Below, in pieces: positions 46,943 to 55,934 of a stretch of 64,000 nt of DNA. This stretch comes from an uncultured Pelagibacteraceae bacterium. GTDB taxonomy: Bacteria > Pseudomonadota > Alphaproteobacteria > Pelagibacterales > Pelagibacteraceae. Made by a program: the position numbers and the translations under genes. Numbering within the stretch: position 1 is the stretch's first letter; each line of letters opens with the position of its first letter. The notes beneath the pieces are model-generated. The model was not told the DNA's origin, ran no database searches, and was given only the letters and a program-made list of their open reading frames with translations. The DNA is taken from positions 1 to 64,000 of the forward strand of contig CACGGJ010000002.1 of assembly GCA_902572515.1 (NCBI GenBank), given 5' to 3'.

Positions 46943-47789
46943 TTATATTTCTTAAGGAGTCGTTCAATTCATCAATATTTTCTCTTAAAGACAAGCTAGA
47001 AATTGAATAAATCATAATTAATAACAAAACTAAAGGTAATGATGTAATTACCGATGCATAACTTTTAATAAGTAAAATATAAAAAATTATAAATAAAGCT
47101 GACCGAATAAGAACAGTTTTTCTGAATACACTAATTATTGAAAGTGAATGTTTTAACAAATTAAAGAAGCTCATTTGAGATGGTCCAAAATATCTTTTGC
47201 CTCTTATGGATGGAATAGAAATTAAATCTTTTTCTATTTTTTTTAATGAGCCAGAAAAACTATTCCAGGTAGCCTTTTCATCTAAAAGTTTTTTTACAGT
47301 TGATTTTGACAAACAAGTAAAGTTGCCAAATTTAATTGATTTTCCTGTAAATGCATAAGTTAAGAATTTGTGAAACTGATAACATAATTGAAAAATTATA
47401 CCTTCAGATCTCTTGACTCTTTCGCCTATAATAGACTTTTCACTTGATTGTTCTGAAAGTTGAATGAAACTTTTAATTTCTTCAGGTCTATCTTCGCCGT
47501 CACCATCCATTGGAATTACAAAATCAAAATCTTTCTTTTCAAATATATATTTCAAGCCAGAAGCAATACATCTTGCATGGCCTTTATTTTCTTTCATATT
47601 TATTATTTCTATAGAGCTAATGTTTTCTGTATTTAGATAAGTATCAATTATCTGTTGGGATGACGCATCATTAATAACCACTAATGAAATATCATGATTT
47701 AAATTACTTATTTCATTGTTAATATTCTCAATAAGAAATTTTAATGACTCTCTATCATTATAAATTGGAATTAATATTACATATTTCAT
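46920..47789 (-). CDS. Family 2 glycosyltransferase with C-terminal membrane helices
   Basis: A 289-residue GT2 protein resembling polyprenyl-phosphate hexose synthases. It starts VILIPIYNDRESLKFLIENI, has VVINDASS and the DxD motif in PMDGDGEDRPEE (about residues 94-105), and ends with two hydrophobic helices (about 228-262). Such enzymes charge a lipid carrier with a sugar that a GT39-like enzyme then uses, which matches the upstream gene. It is the middle gene of a three-gene operon with the PL5-like protein. Confidence 0.85.
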   Translation of the reverse strand: MKYVILIPIYNDRESLKFLIENINNEISNLNHDISLVVINDASSQQIIDTYLNTENISSIEIINMKENKGHARCIASGLKYIFEKKDFDFVIPMDGDGEDRPEEIKSFIQLSEQSSEKSIIGERVKRSEGIIFQLCYQFHKFLTYAFTGKSIKFGNFTCLSKSTVKKLLDEKATWNSFSGSLKKIEKDLISIPSIRGKRYFGPSQMSFFNLLKHSLSIISVFRKTVLIRSALFIIFYILLIKSYASVITSLPLVLLLIMIYSISSLSLRENIDELNDSLRNINDIEKIK

Positions 47790-49112
47790 CTATCTTGATC
47801 CTACACAAACATTATCAAGGCACATGTAATCTTTCAATTGATCGAGTTTTTCTCTTTCAACAAAACCATCCCAAACTGGTCTGGATTTTAAATGATAAGA
47901 TAAGTTTCCAGCACTCCACTCATCACCTAAAACTACATTAATTTTTGAGTTAAATTGTTGATCCCAGGCATATTGTGTTTTAACTGCGATTTCTTTTCCT
48001 GGATAATCAGTTCTCTTATCATCTTTTGAAATCGAAACATAAGCGTAAAGCACAGGCGATAAAAAAAAGAAGAAAATAAACCCAACCATGAATGGTTTTA
48101 ATTTTTTAAGATTTATTTGAGCTTGAAACAAATAAGCAGTTAATGTGCCAAAAAACAAATAGAATGGTGTCATCCACATAGTTCTTATTTTTGATCCAGT
48201 AATTAATGATGTTAAAAACATTAAAACAATTGGCAAAATATTAATTGCTAATAAAAATAGTAATTTTTTATCTTTAAACTTTAAATTTAATTTAATTTTT
48301 TTAACTAATAACCAGGATAGTATTAAAAAAGGAATTAATATCCCTACTTGTTTTAACAAAAAGATTATTGGAAATTTAATATGATCTAAAAAGCTAGATT
48401 GTTCTAAGCCAGTTCTGGCCAATCCATACGTAATAGTAATAAAATCATTGTTATATAACCATATAAAATGTGGAACTAAAACTACTAAGAAAACTTCGAT
48501 AGTGATTAGATATTTAAAATCAAACTTTCTCTCTTTTTTAAAAAAAATTAAATAAATAAATAAAAGATCAATTGATGCTAACAAATAAATAAATAAATAT
48601 TTTGATAAGAAGCCAAAAGCAGCAAACAGACCTACTAAAAAACAATCTAAAAACTTTATTTCTTTACCGCTATAAATTTTCCATGAATAATATATTGTTA
48701 AAGACCAGAAAGGTAACTGACAAACATTTACATTAAATTCTGGTGTGGTGAAATTATAAAAATAAATAGCTTCAATTAATAATACAGAAACTAAACCTAA
48801 TAATTTATTATTAAATATTTCATTTGAAAATTTAAAAACATAATAAAAAGAAATAATTACAAAAATTTGACTTAACAAATAATAAACCCAATCTTGAGAT
48901 CCAAAAATTTTATAAAAAACTTCAGTAAAAAAAGCACTCATGGGTGGATGCTTATTAAAACCCCAATCTAAATTACTCCCCCAAGCTAAAGCCTCAATAG
49001 TATCTAATGGTAAATTATGATTTGTAAGTGATGGAATCAAAGTCCAAAAAATTAGATGAGCTGTAACAAAAATATAAAAAATATTATTAATATTTTTGTT
49101 ATTAATGGTCAT
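47790..49112 (-). CDS. ArnT/PMT-like (GT39/GT83) membrane glycosyltransferase
   Basis: A 440-residue polytopic membrane protein with about ten to twelve helices. The first periplasmic loop has the acidic residue pattern DTIEALAWGSNLDWGFNKHPP, which in ArnT and protein O-mannosyltransferases holds the catalytic Asp/Glu and substrate. These enzymes move a sugar from a polyprenyl phosphate to lipid A or another periplasmic acceptor. The downstream GT2 gene starts one base after its stop, consistent with supply of the lipid-linked sugar. The acceptor is unknown. Confidence 0.85.
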   Translation of the reverse strand: MTINNKNINNIFYIFVTAHLIFWTLIPSLTNHNLPLDTIEALAWGSNLDWGFNKHPPMSAFFTEVFYKIFGSQDWVYYLLSQIFVIISFYYVFKFSNEIFNNKLLGLVSVLLIEAIYFYNFTTPEFNVNVCQLPFWSLTIYYSWKIYSGKEIKFLDCFLVGLFAAFGFLSKYLFIYLLASIDLLFIYLIFFKKERKFDFKYLITIEVFLVVLVPHFIWLYNNDFITITYGLARTGLEQSSFLDHIKFPIIFLLKQVGILIPFLILSWLLVKKIKLNLKFKDKKLLFLLAINILPIVLMFLTSLITGSKIRTMWMTPFYLFFGTLTAYLFQAQINLKKLKPFMVGFIFFFFLSPVLYAYVSISKDDKRTDYPGKEIAVKTQYAWDQQFNSKINVVLGDEWSAGNLSYHLKSRPVWDGFVEREKLDQLKDYMCLDNVCVGSR

Positions 49113-49190
49113 TTATAAATATTTATATCAATTAAGCTTGCTTGACACCCCTAATTTGCTGAATATACTGCGAGCGATTAAATTTAAGCT

Positions 49191-49706
49191 ATGCCAAAGA
49201 CCGCTAAAGCAAAGAAAAAAGTATCAAAACCAAAAACAAAAGTTGCGAGTAAGCCAAAACCAACTTTAGCCAAGGTTACATCTAAAGGACCTGTAAAAAT
49301 TTCAAAAACTTATGTTCCTAAAGATACTGAGAAGTATATGTGTGAAAAACATAAAGTATATTTCAGAATGAGATTAACTGAATGGAAAAAGGAATTAATT
49401 AAAGCAAATAACGAAGCTCTCTACAATGGTAGCATGGATGACAATAACATTTCTGCAGATATTGTGGATCAAGCAAACTCCTATATTGACAGCAATGTAG
49501 AAATGAAAGCAATCAATCGTCAGATTAAATTAATATCAGAAATTGATAAAGCATTGAGAAGAATTAGAGAAGATACTTATGGTTATTGTTTGGATACAGC
49601 AGAACCAATAGGATTAAAAAGGTTAATGGCAAGACCTGTTGCTAAATACACCATAGCCGCACAAGAAAAGCATGAAAAAGATGAAAAAGTTCATGCAGAT
49701 GACTAA
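49191..49706 (+). CDS. dksA: DksA-type RNA polymerase-binding regulator (zinc-independent form)
   Basis: A 171-residue DksA/TraR-family protein. After a Lys/Pro/Ala-rich tail (residues 1-35) comes the coiled-coil segment (about 60-125) and a C-terminal globular part. YGYCLDTAEPIGLKRLMARP replaces the usual four-cysteine zinc finger; only one cysteine remains. Zinc-less versions are common in alphaproteobacteria. DksA enters the secondary channel of RNA polymerase with ppGpp to repress stable RNA genes. It has its own promoter region opposite the GT39-like gene. Confidence 0.9.
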   Translation: MPKTAKAKKKVSKPKTKVASKPKPTLAKVTSKGPVKISKTYVPKDTEKYMCEKHKVYFRMRLTEWKKELIKANNEALYNGSMDDNNISADIVDQANSYIDSNVEMKAINRQIKLISEIDKALRRIREDTYGYCLDTAEPIGLKRLMARPVAKYTIAAQEKHEKDEKVHADD

Positions 49707-49708
49707 AA

Positions 49709-49825
49709 ATGAAAAAAAAATCATCTAAGCAAAATTCAATCTCATTCCTATTCGCTAAGAAATATATTTATTTTTACTATCCTTTCTTTTGGATTGTGCT
49801 GTTGCTATATTTGTTTTTAAAATGA
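49709..49825 (+). CDS. Tiny single-pass membrane protein, first of a pair
   Basis: A 38-residue open frame starting 2 bases after the dksA stop. The first half is basic and polar (MKKKSSKQNS), the second is one hydrophobic helix with many Tyr, Phe and Leu (about residues 19-37). Its last four bases overlap the start of a second tiny frame in an ATGA, the pattern of real coupled genes in this genome. No family is recognised. Confidence 0.5.
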   Translation: MKKKSSKQNSISFLFAKKYIYFYYPFFWIVLLLYLFLK

Positions 49826-49917
49826 ACAAAAAATTAGTTTTAATAATTATAATAATTGTGGCTATTGAATTCTCCGGTTATGGAATTCTTAGTACTTTGT
49901 ACAGATTATTTGGATAA
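49822..49917 (+). CDS. Tiny single-pass membrane protein, second of a pair
   Basis: A 31-residue frame starting in an ATGA overlap with the previous one. MNKKLVLIIIIIVAIEF is a short basic start followed by one Ile-rich helix, and it ends YRLFG. It ends 5 bases before the convergent GST gene's stop. Size and single helix resemble small membrane proteins that attach to larger complexes. Function unknown. Confidence 0.5.
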   Translation: MNKKLVLIIIIIVAIEFSGYGILSTLYRLFG

Positions 49918-49921
49918 ATCT

Positions 49922-50548
49922 TTAAGGTTTAGGAATTTTAGCTTCCTTATCCATAAAGGCATAACCTTTTACAACTGCTTCTCTCTCAGCTATTTCTAAA
50001 TACCATCTTGATAAGTTTTTATAATTTTTTAAGCCAATATCATGCCATTCATGTCTTGCCATCCATGGCCAAGTTGCAATATCAGCAATTGTATAATCAG
50101 TGCCAGCAAGAAATTTAGTTTCTTTTAATCTTGTGTCCAATTCTCCGTAGATTCTTTTTGTAATTTTAAAATATCTTTCCTCACCAAATTCACTTTTTCC
50201 TGGATTATAATGATGGAACTGATGATGTTGACCAATCATAGGGCCAACTGTTCCCATTTGAGCCATTAACCATTGATTTATAACCAGTCTATCTTTTTCA
50301 TTGTAAAGTTTTCCACTTTTATCACCTAGATACATCAAGATTGCACCAGACTCAAAAATGCTTTTATTGTTCTCATGATCAATGATGACAGGAATTTTTC
50401 CAAATGGACTAATTTTTAAATACTCTGGTTTAAATTGTTCGTCTTTACCTAAATCAACTTTAGTTACTTTGTACTCATAACCAATTTCTTCAAGCATAAT
50501 ACTTATTTTCCATCCATTTGGAGTATTGGCAGAAAAAAGTTCTATCAT
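49922..50548 (-). CDS. Glutathione S-transferase family protein (YghU/YfcG-like)
   Basis: A 208-residue GST. The N-terminal thioredoxin-like domain has ANTPNGWKISIMLEE (the Thr-Pro-Asn-Gly active region of YfcG/YghU disulfide-bond type GSTs), the cis-Pro in GKIPVIID and ESGAILMYL; the C-terminal helical domain follows from about 88. These enzymes act as glutathione-dependent disulfide reductases or conjugating enzymes. It overlaps the flavoprotein gene by 4 bp. Confidence 0.88.
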   Translation of the reverse strand: MIELFSANTPNGWKISIMLEEIGYEYKVTKVDLGKDEQFKPEYLKISPFGKIPVIIDHENNKSIFESGAILMYLGDKSGKLYNEKDRLVINQWLMAQMGTVGPMIGQHHQFHHYNPGKSEFGEERYFKITKRIYGELDTRLKETKFLAGTDYTIADIATWPWMARHEWHDIGLKNYKNLSRWYLEIAEREAVVKGYAFMDKEAKIPKP

Positions 50549-51561
50549 TTTTTAATTCCAAGTCTTTCTTGTGCAGCTTTAGATGTTGTTGTGAATTCAA
50601 ATCTTAATTTTTCATCAGGTTTAGCATATTTAAAACAACCCCTCGCAGCTAACGCGCCTTCATGAAATCCTGAAAGAATTAATTTTAATTTTCCTGGATA
50701 AGAACAAATATCACCAATTGCAAATATTCCATTAACATTTGTTTCAAAGTTTTCAGTATTAACTTCAACAGTTTTTTTATTTATGTTTAAGCCCCAATTT
50801 AAAATAGGTCCTAGTTGCATGATTAAGCCAAAAAAACCTAGCACATAATTAGATTTAATTTCTTTAATTTCTCCTTCTTCATCTTTTATTTTAACAGACT
50901 CAATTTTTTTATCTCCCATAACTGAGTCCATTTGAAATTTTGTATATAAGTTTAATTTTCCTTGACCATTAAGTTCTTTTACTTTTTGAACACTTGCTTC
51001 TGCTCCACTAAAACCATCTCTTCTATGAATTAAATTTACTTTAGAGGAGTTTGATAATTCAATAGCCCAATCTAAAGCTGAGTCTCCTCCACCAAATATT
51101 GAAATAGTTTTGTCTTTAAATATTGATTTATCTTTAATTGAATAAAATAAAGAATTACCCTCAAATTTTTCACATTCTTTGACTGAAAATTTTCTAGGCT
51201 CAAAAGAACCAACACCACCAGCTATTACAATTGCTGCAACATCAAACTTTACTCCACCAGAAGTTTTAACATGCCATCTCTTTTGATTTTTTTTTAATTC
51301 CTCTACTCTTTCATTTAAATGAAATTTGACATTGAAAGGTTCAATTTGTTTAAGAAGATTATTGGTTAGCTCCTCTCCAGTACACTCAGGGACAGCTGGG
51401 ATATCATAAATTGGTTTATCCGGGTAAAGCTCGATACATTGACCTCCTGCTTTATCAAGATTGTCTACTATCTCACAGCTCAATCCTATAATTCCAAGTT
51501 GATGAGCGCAAAATAAACCTGTTGGCCCTGCTCCAATAATTAATACATCTGTTTTATTCAT
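50545..51561 (-). CDS. Thioredoxin reductase-like ferredoxin-NADP+ reductase
   Basis: A 338-residue two-domain flavoprotein. FAD-binding GAGPTGLFCAHQ (residues 10-21), NADPH-binding FGGGDSALDWA (about 165-175) and C-terminal GIFAIGDICSYPGK are seen, while the redox-active CxxC of thioredoxin reductase is absent; this is the TrxR-like FNR type found in Bacillus YumC and alphaproteobacteria. It transfers electrons between NADPH and ferredoxin. The stop is one base before the next start on the ferredoxin side, so it pairs with the 2Fe-2S ferredoxin gene. Confidence 0.9.
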   Translation of the reverse strand: MNKTDVLIIGAGPTGLFCAHQLGIIGLSCEIVDNLDKAGGQCIELYPDKPIYDIPAVPECTGEELTNNLLKQIEPFNVKFHLNERVEELKKNQKRWHVKTSGGVKFDVAAIVIAGGVGSFEPRKFSVKECEKFEGNSLFYSIKDKSIFKDKTISIFGGGDSALDWAIELSNSSKVNLIHRRDGFSGAEASVQKVKELNGQGKLNLYTKFQMDSVMGDKKIESVKIKDEEGEIKEIKSNYVLGFFGLIMQLGPILNWGLNINKKTVEVNTENFETNVNGIFAIGDICSYPGKLKLILSGFHEGALAARGCFKYAKPDEKLRFEFTTTSKAAQERLGIKK

Positions 51562-51882
51562 TTAACCTTGCTTTGATGGAATGTTTACTTCTAATCCGTC
51601 CAGCTCATCTGAAACTATAATCTGACAACTTAATCGACTATTGTTTTTTGGTTCAAACGCCATATCAAGCATATCTTCTTCACCATCTTCTTTTGATGGA
51701 AGCTTATCTAACCATTCTTCTTTGACATAAACGTGGCATGTAGCACACGCCATTCCCCCTCCACAATCTGCATCAATTCCTGGAATATCGTTTTGAACTG
51801 CACCTTCCATTACAGTTAATCCCTTTTGAACATCAACTGTATGAGTTTTGTTATCGTGAGTGTGGTAAGTAATTTTTGCCAT
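51562..51882 (-). CDS. Adrenodoxin-type 2Fe-2S ferredoxin
   Basis: A 106-residue ferredoxin. Cluster ligands are in [10 protein letters not shown] (Cys at about 41, 47 and 50) with a later cysteine in RLSCQIIV; the Asp/Glu-rich segment [12 protein letters not shown] is the partner-binding helix of the vertebrate/bacterial adrenodoxin type. It carries one electron between the reductase encoded next to it and an oxygenase or desaturase. The membrane desaturase gene upstream (61 bp) is the likely client. Confidence 0.92.
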   Translation of the reverse strand: MAKITYHTHDNKTHTVDVQKGLTVMEGAVQNDIPGIDADCGGGMACATCHVYVKEEWLDKLPSKEDGEEDMLDMAFEPKNNSRLSCQIIVSDELDGLEVNIPSKQG

Positions 51883-51943
51883 GCGATATATATAGTTTCT
51901 TATCTAAATAGAACAAGTAAGTAAAATCATACTTAGTATATTT

Positions 51944-52945
51944 TTAAATATTTTGAGGTTCAGGTAACTCTTTTTTTATAAAATAGCTTGTATCTTCTTT
52001 TTGTTTCATTAACGCAGGAATAATCTCTTTATATGCATCTATTAATCCATCATTTGGCTTTGGTAATTGGTCTTTTATGTGTTGGTGAAGCTTATCAAGA
52101 TTATATGACGGCACAGTTGGAAACATATGATGAGTTAAATGATATTCCATTTTCCAATATAAAAAACTTAGTATTGGATTTAAATACATTTCACGTGATG
52201 TAACCCTATGATCTTTGATGTCTCTTGCCAAACCTGCGTGTTGAGTAAATGCAACAAGTTTGTGTAGAGTTTTTCCGTAAAATTGTGGTAACACAAAATA
52301 CAGTAAAGGCATCCAAGAAGAAACTAGTATTGACCATAAAATAATTGAAAGCCAAATAGCAACATAAATTCTTGAAATTAAAATTGCTTTTGCTTGCGCA
52401 TTATCTGGAATACTGTCTTGCATAACTTTTGTTTTAATTCCCAGAGCATGTTGAATAATTTCAAAGGAAATATGCTTTTTAAAAAATACTAAATCTAAAA
52501 AAGGAATTATATTTATAAGTAATCTTTTTGGTGTTTCTTTTAAATCATTTCCATATTCAATTTCATGATCAAAAGGATTGTCTGTTGAATAAGTATTTCC
52601 ATGATGAACAAAGTGTGTATATCTCCATCTAGTTGGTTCAAAGTTCGCCATGTAAGAAGAGATGTAATAAAAAAATTCGTTTAAATATTTAGTTTGAAAA
52701 GCAGTTTTATGACCTGTCTCATGCCATAATGGATTAGAGAAGGAATAAATGTTTCCATAAACTAAAAACCAAAATACTGACCACCATGTCCCCCAAGTTT
52801 GATAGGCAAGAATTCCGGTTACTAACAGTAGCCCAAAAAAAACTGAAACATGCTGAAGTCCTTTTATATCTGATTTCTTTGAAAGCTCTTTAAGAACATC
52901 TTTATCAACTTGGCATTTGTGCCATTTTTCTAATTTAACATCCAT
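51944..52945 (-). CDS. Membrane fatty acid desaturase
   Basis: A 333-residue membrane desaturase with about four helices and the three His boxes: HETGHK (about residues 76-81), HFVHHGNTYSTDNPFDHE (starting 111), and HLTHHMFPT (starting near 271). Diiron enzymes of this class insert a double bond in acyl chains using oxygen and ferredoxin electrons. Next to ferredoxin and its reductase, this makes a plausible electron chain. Carotenoid or alkane hydroxylase roles are the alternatives. The start ATG has a tight upstream region with few bases to the rhodopsin terminator. Confidence 0.88.
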   Translation of the reverse strand: MDVKLEKWHKCQVDKDVLKELSKKSDIKGLQHVSVFFGLLLVTGILAYQTWGTWWSVFWFLVYGNIYSFSNPLWHETGHKTAFQTKYLNEFFYYISSYMANFEPTRWRYTHFVHHGNTYSTDNPFDHEIEYGNDLKETPKRLLINIIPFLDLVFFKKHISFEIIQHALGIKTKVMQDSIPDNAQAKAILISRIYVAIWLSIILWSILVSSWMPLLYFVLPQFYGKTLHKLVAFTQHAGLARDIKDHRVTSREMYLNPILSFLYWKMEYHLTHHMFPTVPSYNLDKLHQHIKDQLPKPNDGLIDAYKEIIPALMKQKEDTSYFIKKELPEPQNI

Positions 52946-52997
52946 AGATAAAAATTATGTATAGTTATTATACATAATTTTAATGAAGGTAAAAAAA

Positions 52998-53027
52998 AAG
53001 GGCAAGTACAAAATTGTACCTGCCCTT
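52998..53027 (-). terminator. Proteorhodopsin terminator
   Basis: AAGGGCAAGTACAA (52998-53011) pairs with TTGTACCTGCCCTT (53014-53027) through a 14-bp stem with one mismatch and a tiny loop. Read on the minus strand it is followed by nine T, and it lies 20 bases beyond the proteorhodopsin stop. Confidence 0.92.
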
Positions 53028-53046
53028 AATTTAAATTTTAGCTAAA

Positions 53047-53820
53047 TTACTTAGCTCTTCTTCCGCTTGAACTAGTTGCAGCAGCCCAGATTACTAGACC
53101 AAATGCAATTTTGTTAATGAAGTCAGCTAAGTTGTAAACGACGTTAAGTGAGTCAGCGTCTACACCACCAGTTAAGTAACCAAATACATAACCTAATGGG
53201 TAAATTGCCCAACCTACTGTAACGATCATTCTCATTGCTCCGAATGCAGTTACAAGAGCTTTGTTACCACTCTTCTGTGCAGCTTTACCAGCTTCACCTG
53301 AGAATACTTCATAAAGAATGTATACCCAACCTGCCATTCCGATGATGAAACCTAGTGTAGCATTAATATATCCTGCTTCACCTAAGTATCCACCGATTAG
53401 CATTACTAATGAACCAATTAACAATCTCCAGAACATTCCAGAGTTTGCTTTACCAATAGCTGCTAGAATTAAATAGAATTCTACCATCTGTAATGGCACA
53501 GTGATTAACCAGTCAATGTATCTGTAAACAGTTGGCGAGTCTCCAGTAGCAACCCATACTTCTCTCATGTACATGTAGTGTATGAATGCAATACCAGTTA
53601 CTAGACCAGCAACAATAACTGATGTTCTCCAGCCTGATGCGACATTGCCTGCTTCCATGAAAAAGAAAGCAGTAGCTGCTAACATTCCCATAGAGATAAC
53701 CCAGAATGAAATTCCTACGAAGTCATCTTGCATCAACATCGTTGCGTCTGCCGCAATAGCTATGCCTGAAAATCCAATCAGAGCCATAGCTGCTAAAGCA
53801 AACAGTTTAAGTTTTTTCAT
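53047..53820 (-). CDS. Proteorhodopsin, blue-absorbing type
   Basis: A 257-residue seven-helix light-driven proton pump. A signal-like N-terminus (residues 1-22) is followed by the helices. Proton acceptor Asp103 and donor Glu114 (GPR 97 and 108), His81 (GPR 75) and the retinal Schiff-base Lys237 (GPR 231) are all present. Gln111 is at the position equivalent to GPR 105, so the protein should absorb blue light. No carotenoid or retinal synthesis gene is next to it. It is followed by a strong terminator and preceded by palindromes, so it appears to be a single-gene transcript. Confidence 0.97.
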   Translation of the reverse strand: MKKLKLFALAAMALIGFSGIAIAADATMLMQDDFVGISFWVISMGMLAATAFFFMEAGNVASGWRTSVIVAGLVTGIAFIHYMYMREVWVATGDSPTVYRYIDWLITVPLQMVEFYLILAAIGKANSGMFWRLLIGSLVMLIGGYLGEAGYINATLGFIIGMAGWVYILYEVFSGEAGKAAQKSGNKALVTAFGAMRMIVTVGWAIYPLGYVFGYLTGGVDADSLNVVYNLADFINKIAFGLVIWAAATSSSGRRAK

Positions 53821-53853
53821 AAAAAACTCCCTCTTCGTTAGTTTTTATTTATT

Positions 53854-53912
53854 TAGTTTATATAAACTAGACTTAAGTTTCCCTAAGCCAATTTGCTGGT
53901 AAATAGCAAATT
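53854..53912 (-). promoter_or_regulatory. Palindromes upstream of proteorhodopsin
   Basis: TAGTTTATATAAACTA at 53854-53869 is a perfect 16-bp palindrome, 34-49 bases upstream of the start. ACTTAAGT (53871-53878) is a second short palindrome, and AATTTGCT/AGCAAATT (53890-53897, 53905-53912) is an 8-bp inverted repeat. They could be operators or hairpins in the leader; a GAGGGAG ribosome site lies before the ATG. The remaining part of the 212-base gap, to 54032, shows only AT-rich sequence and GGAATTCG shortly before prpE. Confidence 0.5.
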
Positions 53913-54032
53913 AAATTAGTTTTATGAAGACTTAATTGTCACTAATAAGCATTGATTTTACTTAATTTTTAAAATTAAATACAATTTATAAGTTAAAAAT
54001 CAAAAAAAATAAGGAATTCGAATCAAATATCT

Positions 54033-55934
54033 ATGTCTTCTACGTTTAATAAAATTTATGAAAGTTCAATTAAAAATCCTGAAAAATTTTGGCAAGAAGC
54101 CTCAGAAGATATCTTTTGGTTTAAAAAACCAACAAAAATTTTAAATAAATCTAACCCTCCCTTCTACAAATGGTTCGAAGATGGGGTTACAAACACCTGT
54201 TATAACGCTTTAGACATCCATATTGATCAAGGAAGAGGTCAAAAGACAGCTTTAATTTATGATAGTCCAATTACAGGTAACAAAAGTCAGTTCACTTATG
54301 AGGAATTAAGGTCAAAGGTCTCTAAGTTTGCAGGGGCATTGAAATCTCAAGGAGCTAATAAGGGTGACAGAGTGATCATTTACATGCCAATGATTCCTGA
54401 AGCGGTAGTTGCAATGCTAGCATGTGCTAGAATTGGAGCAATTCACTCAGTAGTTTTTGGGGGATTTGCATCAAATGAGCTTGCAAGCAGAATTGATGAT
54501 AGTAAAGCAAAATTATTAGTGACGGCTTCATGCGGTTTTGAGCCAGGACGGACAGTGGAGTACAAGCCCCTTGTCGATGAAGCTATAAAAATTGCCAATC
54601 ACAAAATCGAAAAGATGATTTTATTCCAAAGACCTGGTCATGAAGTCAAATTAAATGCCCCAAGTGAGGTTAGTTGGGAAGAAGTAGTTTCTACTGCTAA
54701 GGATACTTACTGTGTTGAGATGAACTCCAATGAGTTTGCTTATATTTTGTATACATCAGGTACAACCGGAACCCCCAAAGGTATTGTAAGAGACATTGGA
54801 GGTCACATTGTTGCTCTCAAATGGACTATGAAAAATATCTATAATATTGATGCAGATGATATTTGGTGGTCAGCAAGTGACATTGGTTGGATTGTGGGGC
54901 ACTCTTATATTGTTTACGCTCCATTGTTCAAAGGATGCACTACAGTTTTGTTTGAGGGTAAGCCGGTAGGAACACCTGATGCTGGTGCTTTCTGGAAAAT
55001 AATATCTGACTATAAGGTAAAGTCTCTTTTTACAGCTCCAACAGCTTTTAGGGCAATTAAGAAAGAAGATCCTGAGGGTAAATTTTTCTCAAAATATGAT
55101 CTAAGCAGTTTTGAAAGCTTATTCCTTGCTGGAGAGAGAGCTGATCCAGATACAATTAAATGGGCTGAAAATTTACTTAAAGTTCCTGTGATAGACCATT
55201 GGTGGCAAACAGAGACTAGCTGGGCAATTAGCTCAAATTGTACTGGAATTGAAATGATGAAAACAAAATATGGTTCAGCCTGTAAAGCTGTCCCTGGATA
55301 TGATGTAAAAATCATTAAGCCTGACCAATCATTGGCTAAACCAAACGAAATGGGAGACATTGTGGTGAAGCTTCCTTTGCCTCCGGGTACATTCCCAACA
55401 TTATGGAATGCAGATCAAAGATATAAAGAAAACTACATGTCTAATTATGAGGGATATTATCAAACATATGATGCAGGTCACATCGATGATGATGGTTATA
55501 TTTGGATCATGTCTAGAACAGATGACATTATAAATGTTGCTGGCCATAGATTATCTACAGGTGCAATCGAAGAAGTATTGTCAGAACATCAATCTGTTGC
55601 TGAATGTGCGGTACTTGGAATAGCAGATAAATTAAAAGGTCAATTGCCCATTGGATTAGTAGTTTTAAAATCTGGTGTTGATAAAGATAATGATACTATA
55701 TCAAAAGAATGTGTTCAGATGGTTAGAGATAAAATAGGTCCAGTTGCTGCATTTAAAGTAGTGATTGTTATTAAAAGGTTGCCAAAAACAAGATCGGGTA
55801 AAATATTAAGAGGAACAATTAGAAAAATTGCAGATAATGAGGAATATAAAGTGCCTCCTACAATTGATGATCCAGCAATATTAAAAGAAATAAAAGAAGA
55901 TTTAATACAACACAAAATTTTAAATAATGGTTAA
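54033..55934 (+). CDS. prpE: Propionyl-CoA synthetase (acyl-CoA synthetase family)
   Basis: A 633-residue AMP-forming acyl-CoA ligase. ATP binding YTSGTTGTPKGI (about residues 240-251), the A5 region DHWWQTETSWAI, A8 hinge and the C-terminal acetylatable lysine in KTRSGKILR are complete. The N-terminal FNKIYESSIKNPEKFWQEASE and the GGHIVALKWT segment favour propionate over acetate as substrate, as in PrpE. It loads short acids onto CoA. Its stop overlaps the SMR gene by 8 bp. Confidence 0.87.
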   Translation: MSSTFNKIYESSIKNPEKFWQEASEDIFWFKKPTKILNKSNPPFYKWFEDGVTNTCYNALDIHIDQGRGQKTALIYDSPITGNKSQFTYEELRSKVSKFAGALKSQGANKGDRVIIYMPMIPEAVVAMLACARIGAIHSVVFGGFASNELASRIDDSKAKLLVTASCGFEPGRTVEYKPLVDEAIKIANHKIEKMILFQRPGHEVKLNAPSEVSWEEVVSTAKDTYCVEMNSNEFAYILYTSGTTGTPKGIVRDIGGHIVALKWTMKNIYNIDADDIWWSASDIGWIVGHSYIVYAPLFKGCTTVLFEGKPVGTPDAGAFWKIISDYKVKSLFTAPTAFRAIKKEDPEGKFFSKYDLSSFESLFLAGERADPDTIKWAENLLKVPVIDHWWQTETSWAISSNCTGIEMMKTKYGSACKAVPGYDVKIIKPDQSLAKPNEMGDIVVKLPLPPGTFPTLWNADQRYKENYMSNYEGYYQTYDAGHIDDDGYIWIMSRTDDIINVAGHRLSTGAIEEVLSEHQSVAECAVLGIADKLKGQLPIGLVVLKSGVDKDNDTISKECVQMVRDKIGPVAAFKVVIVIKRLPKTRSGKILRGTIRKIADNEEYKVPPTIDDPAILKEIKEDLIQHKILNNG

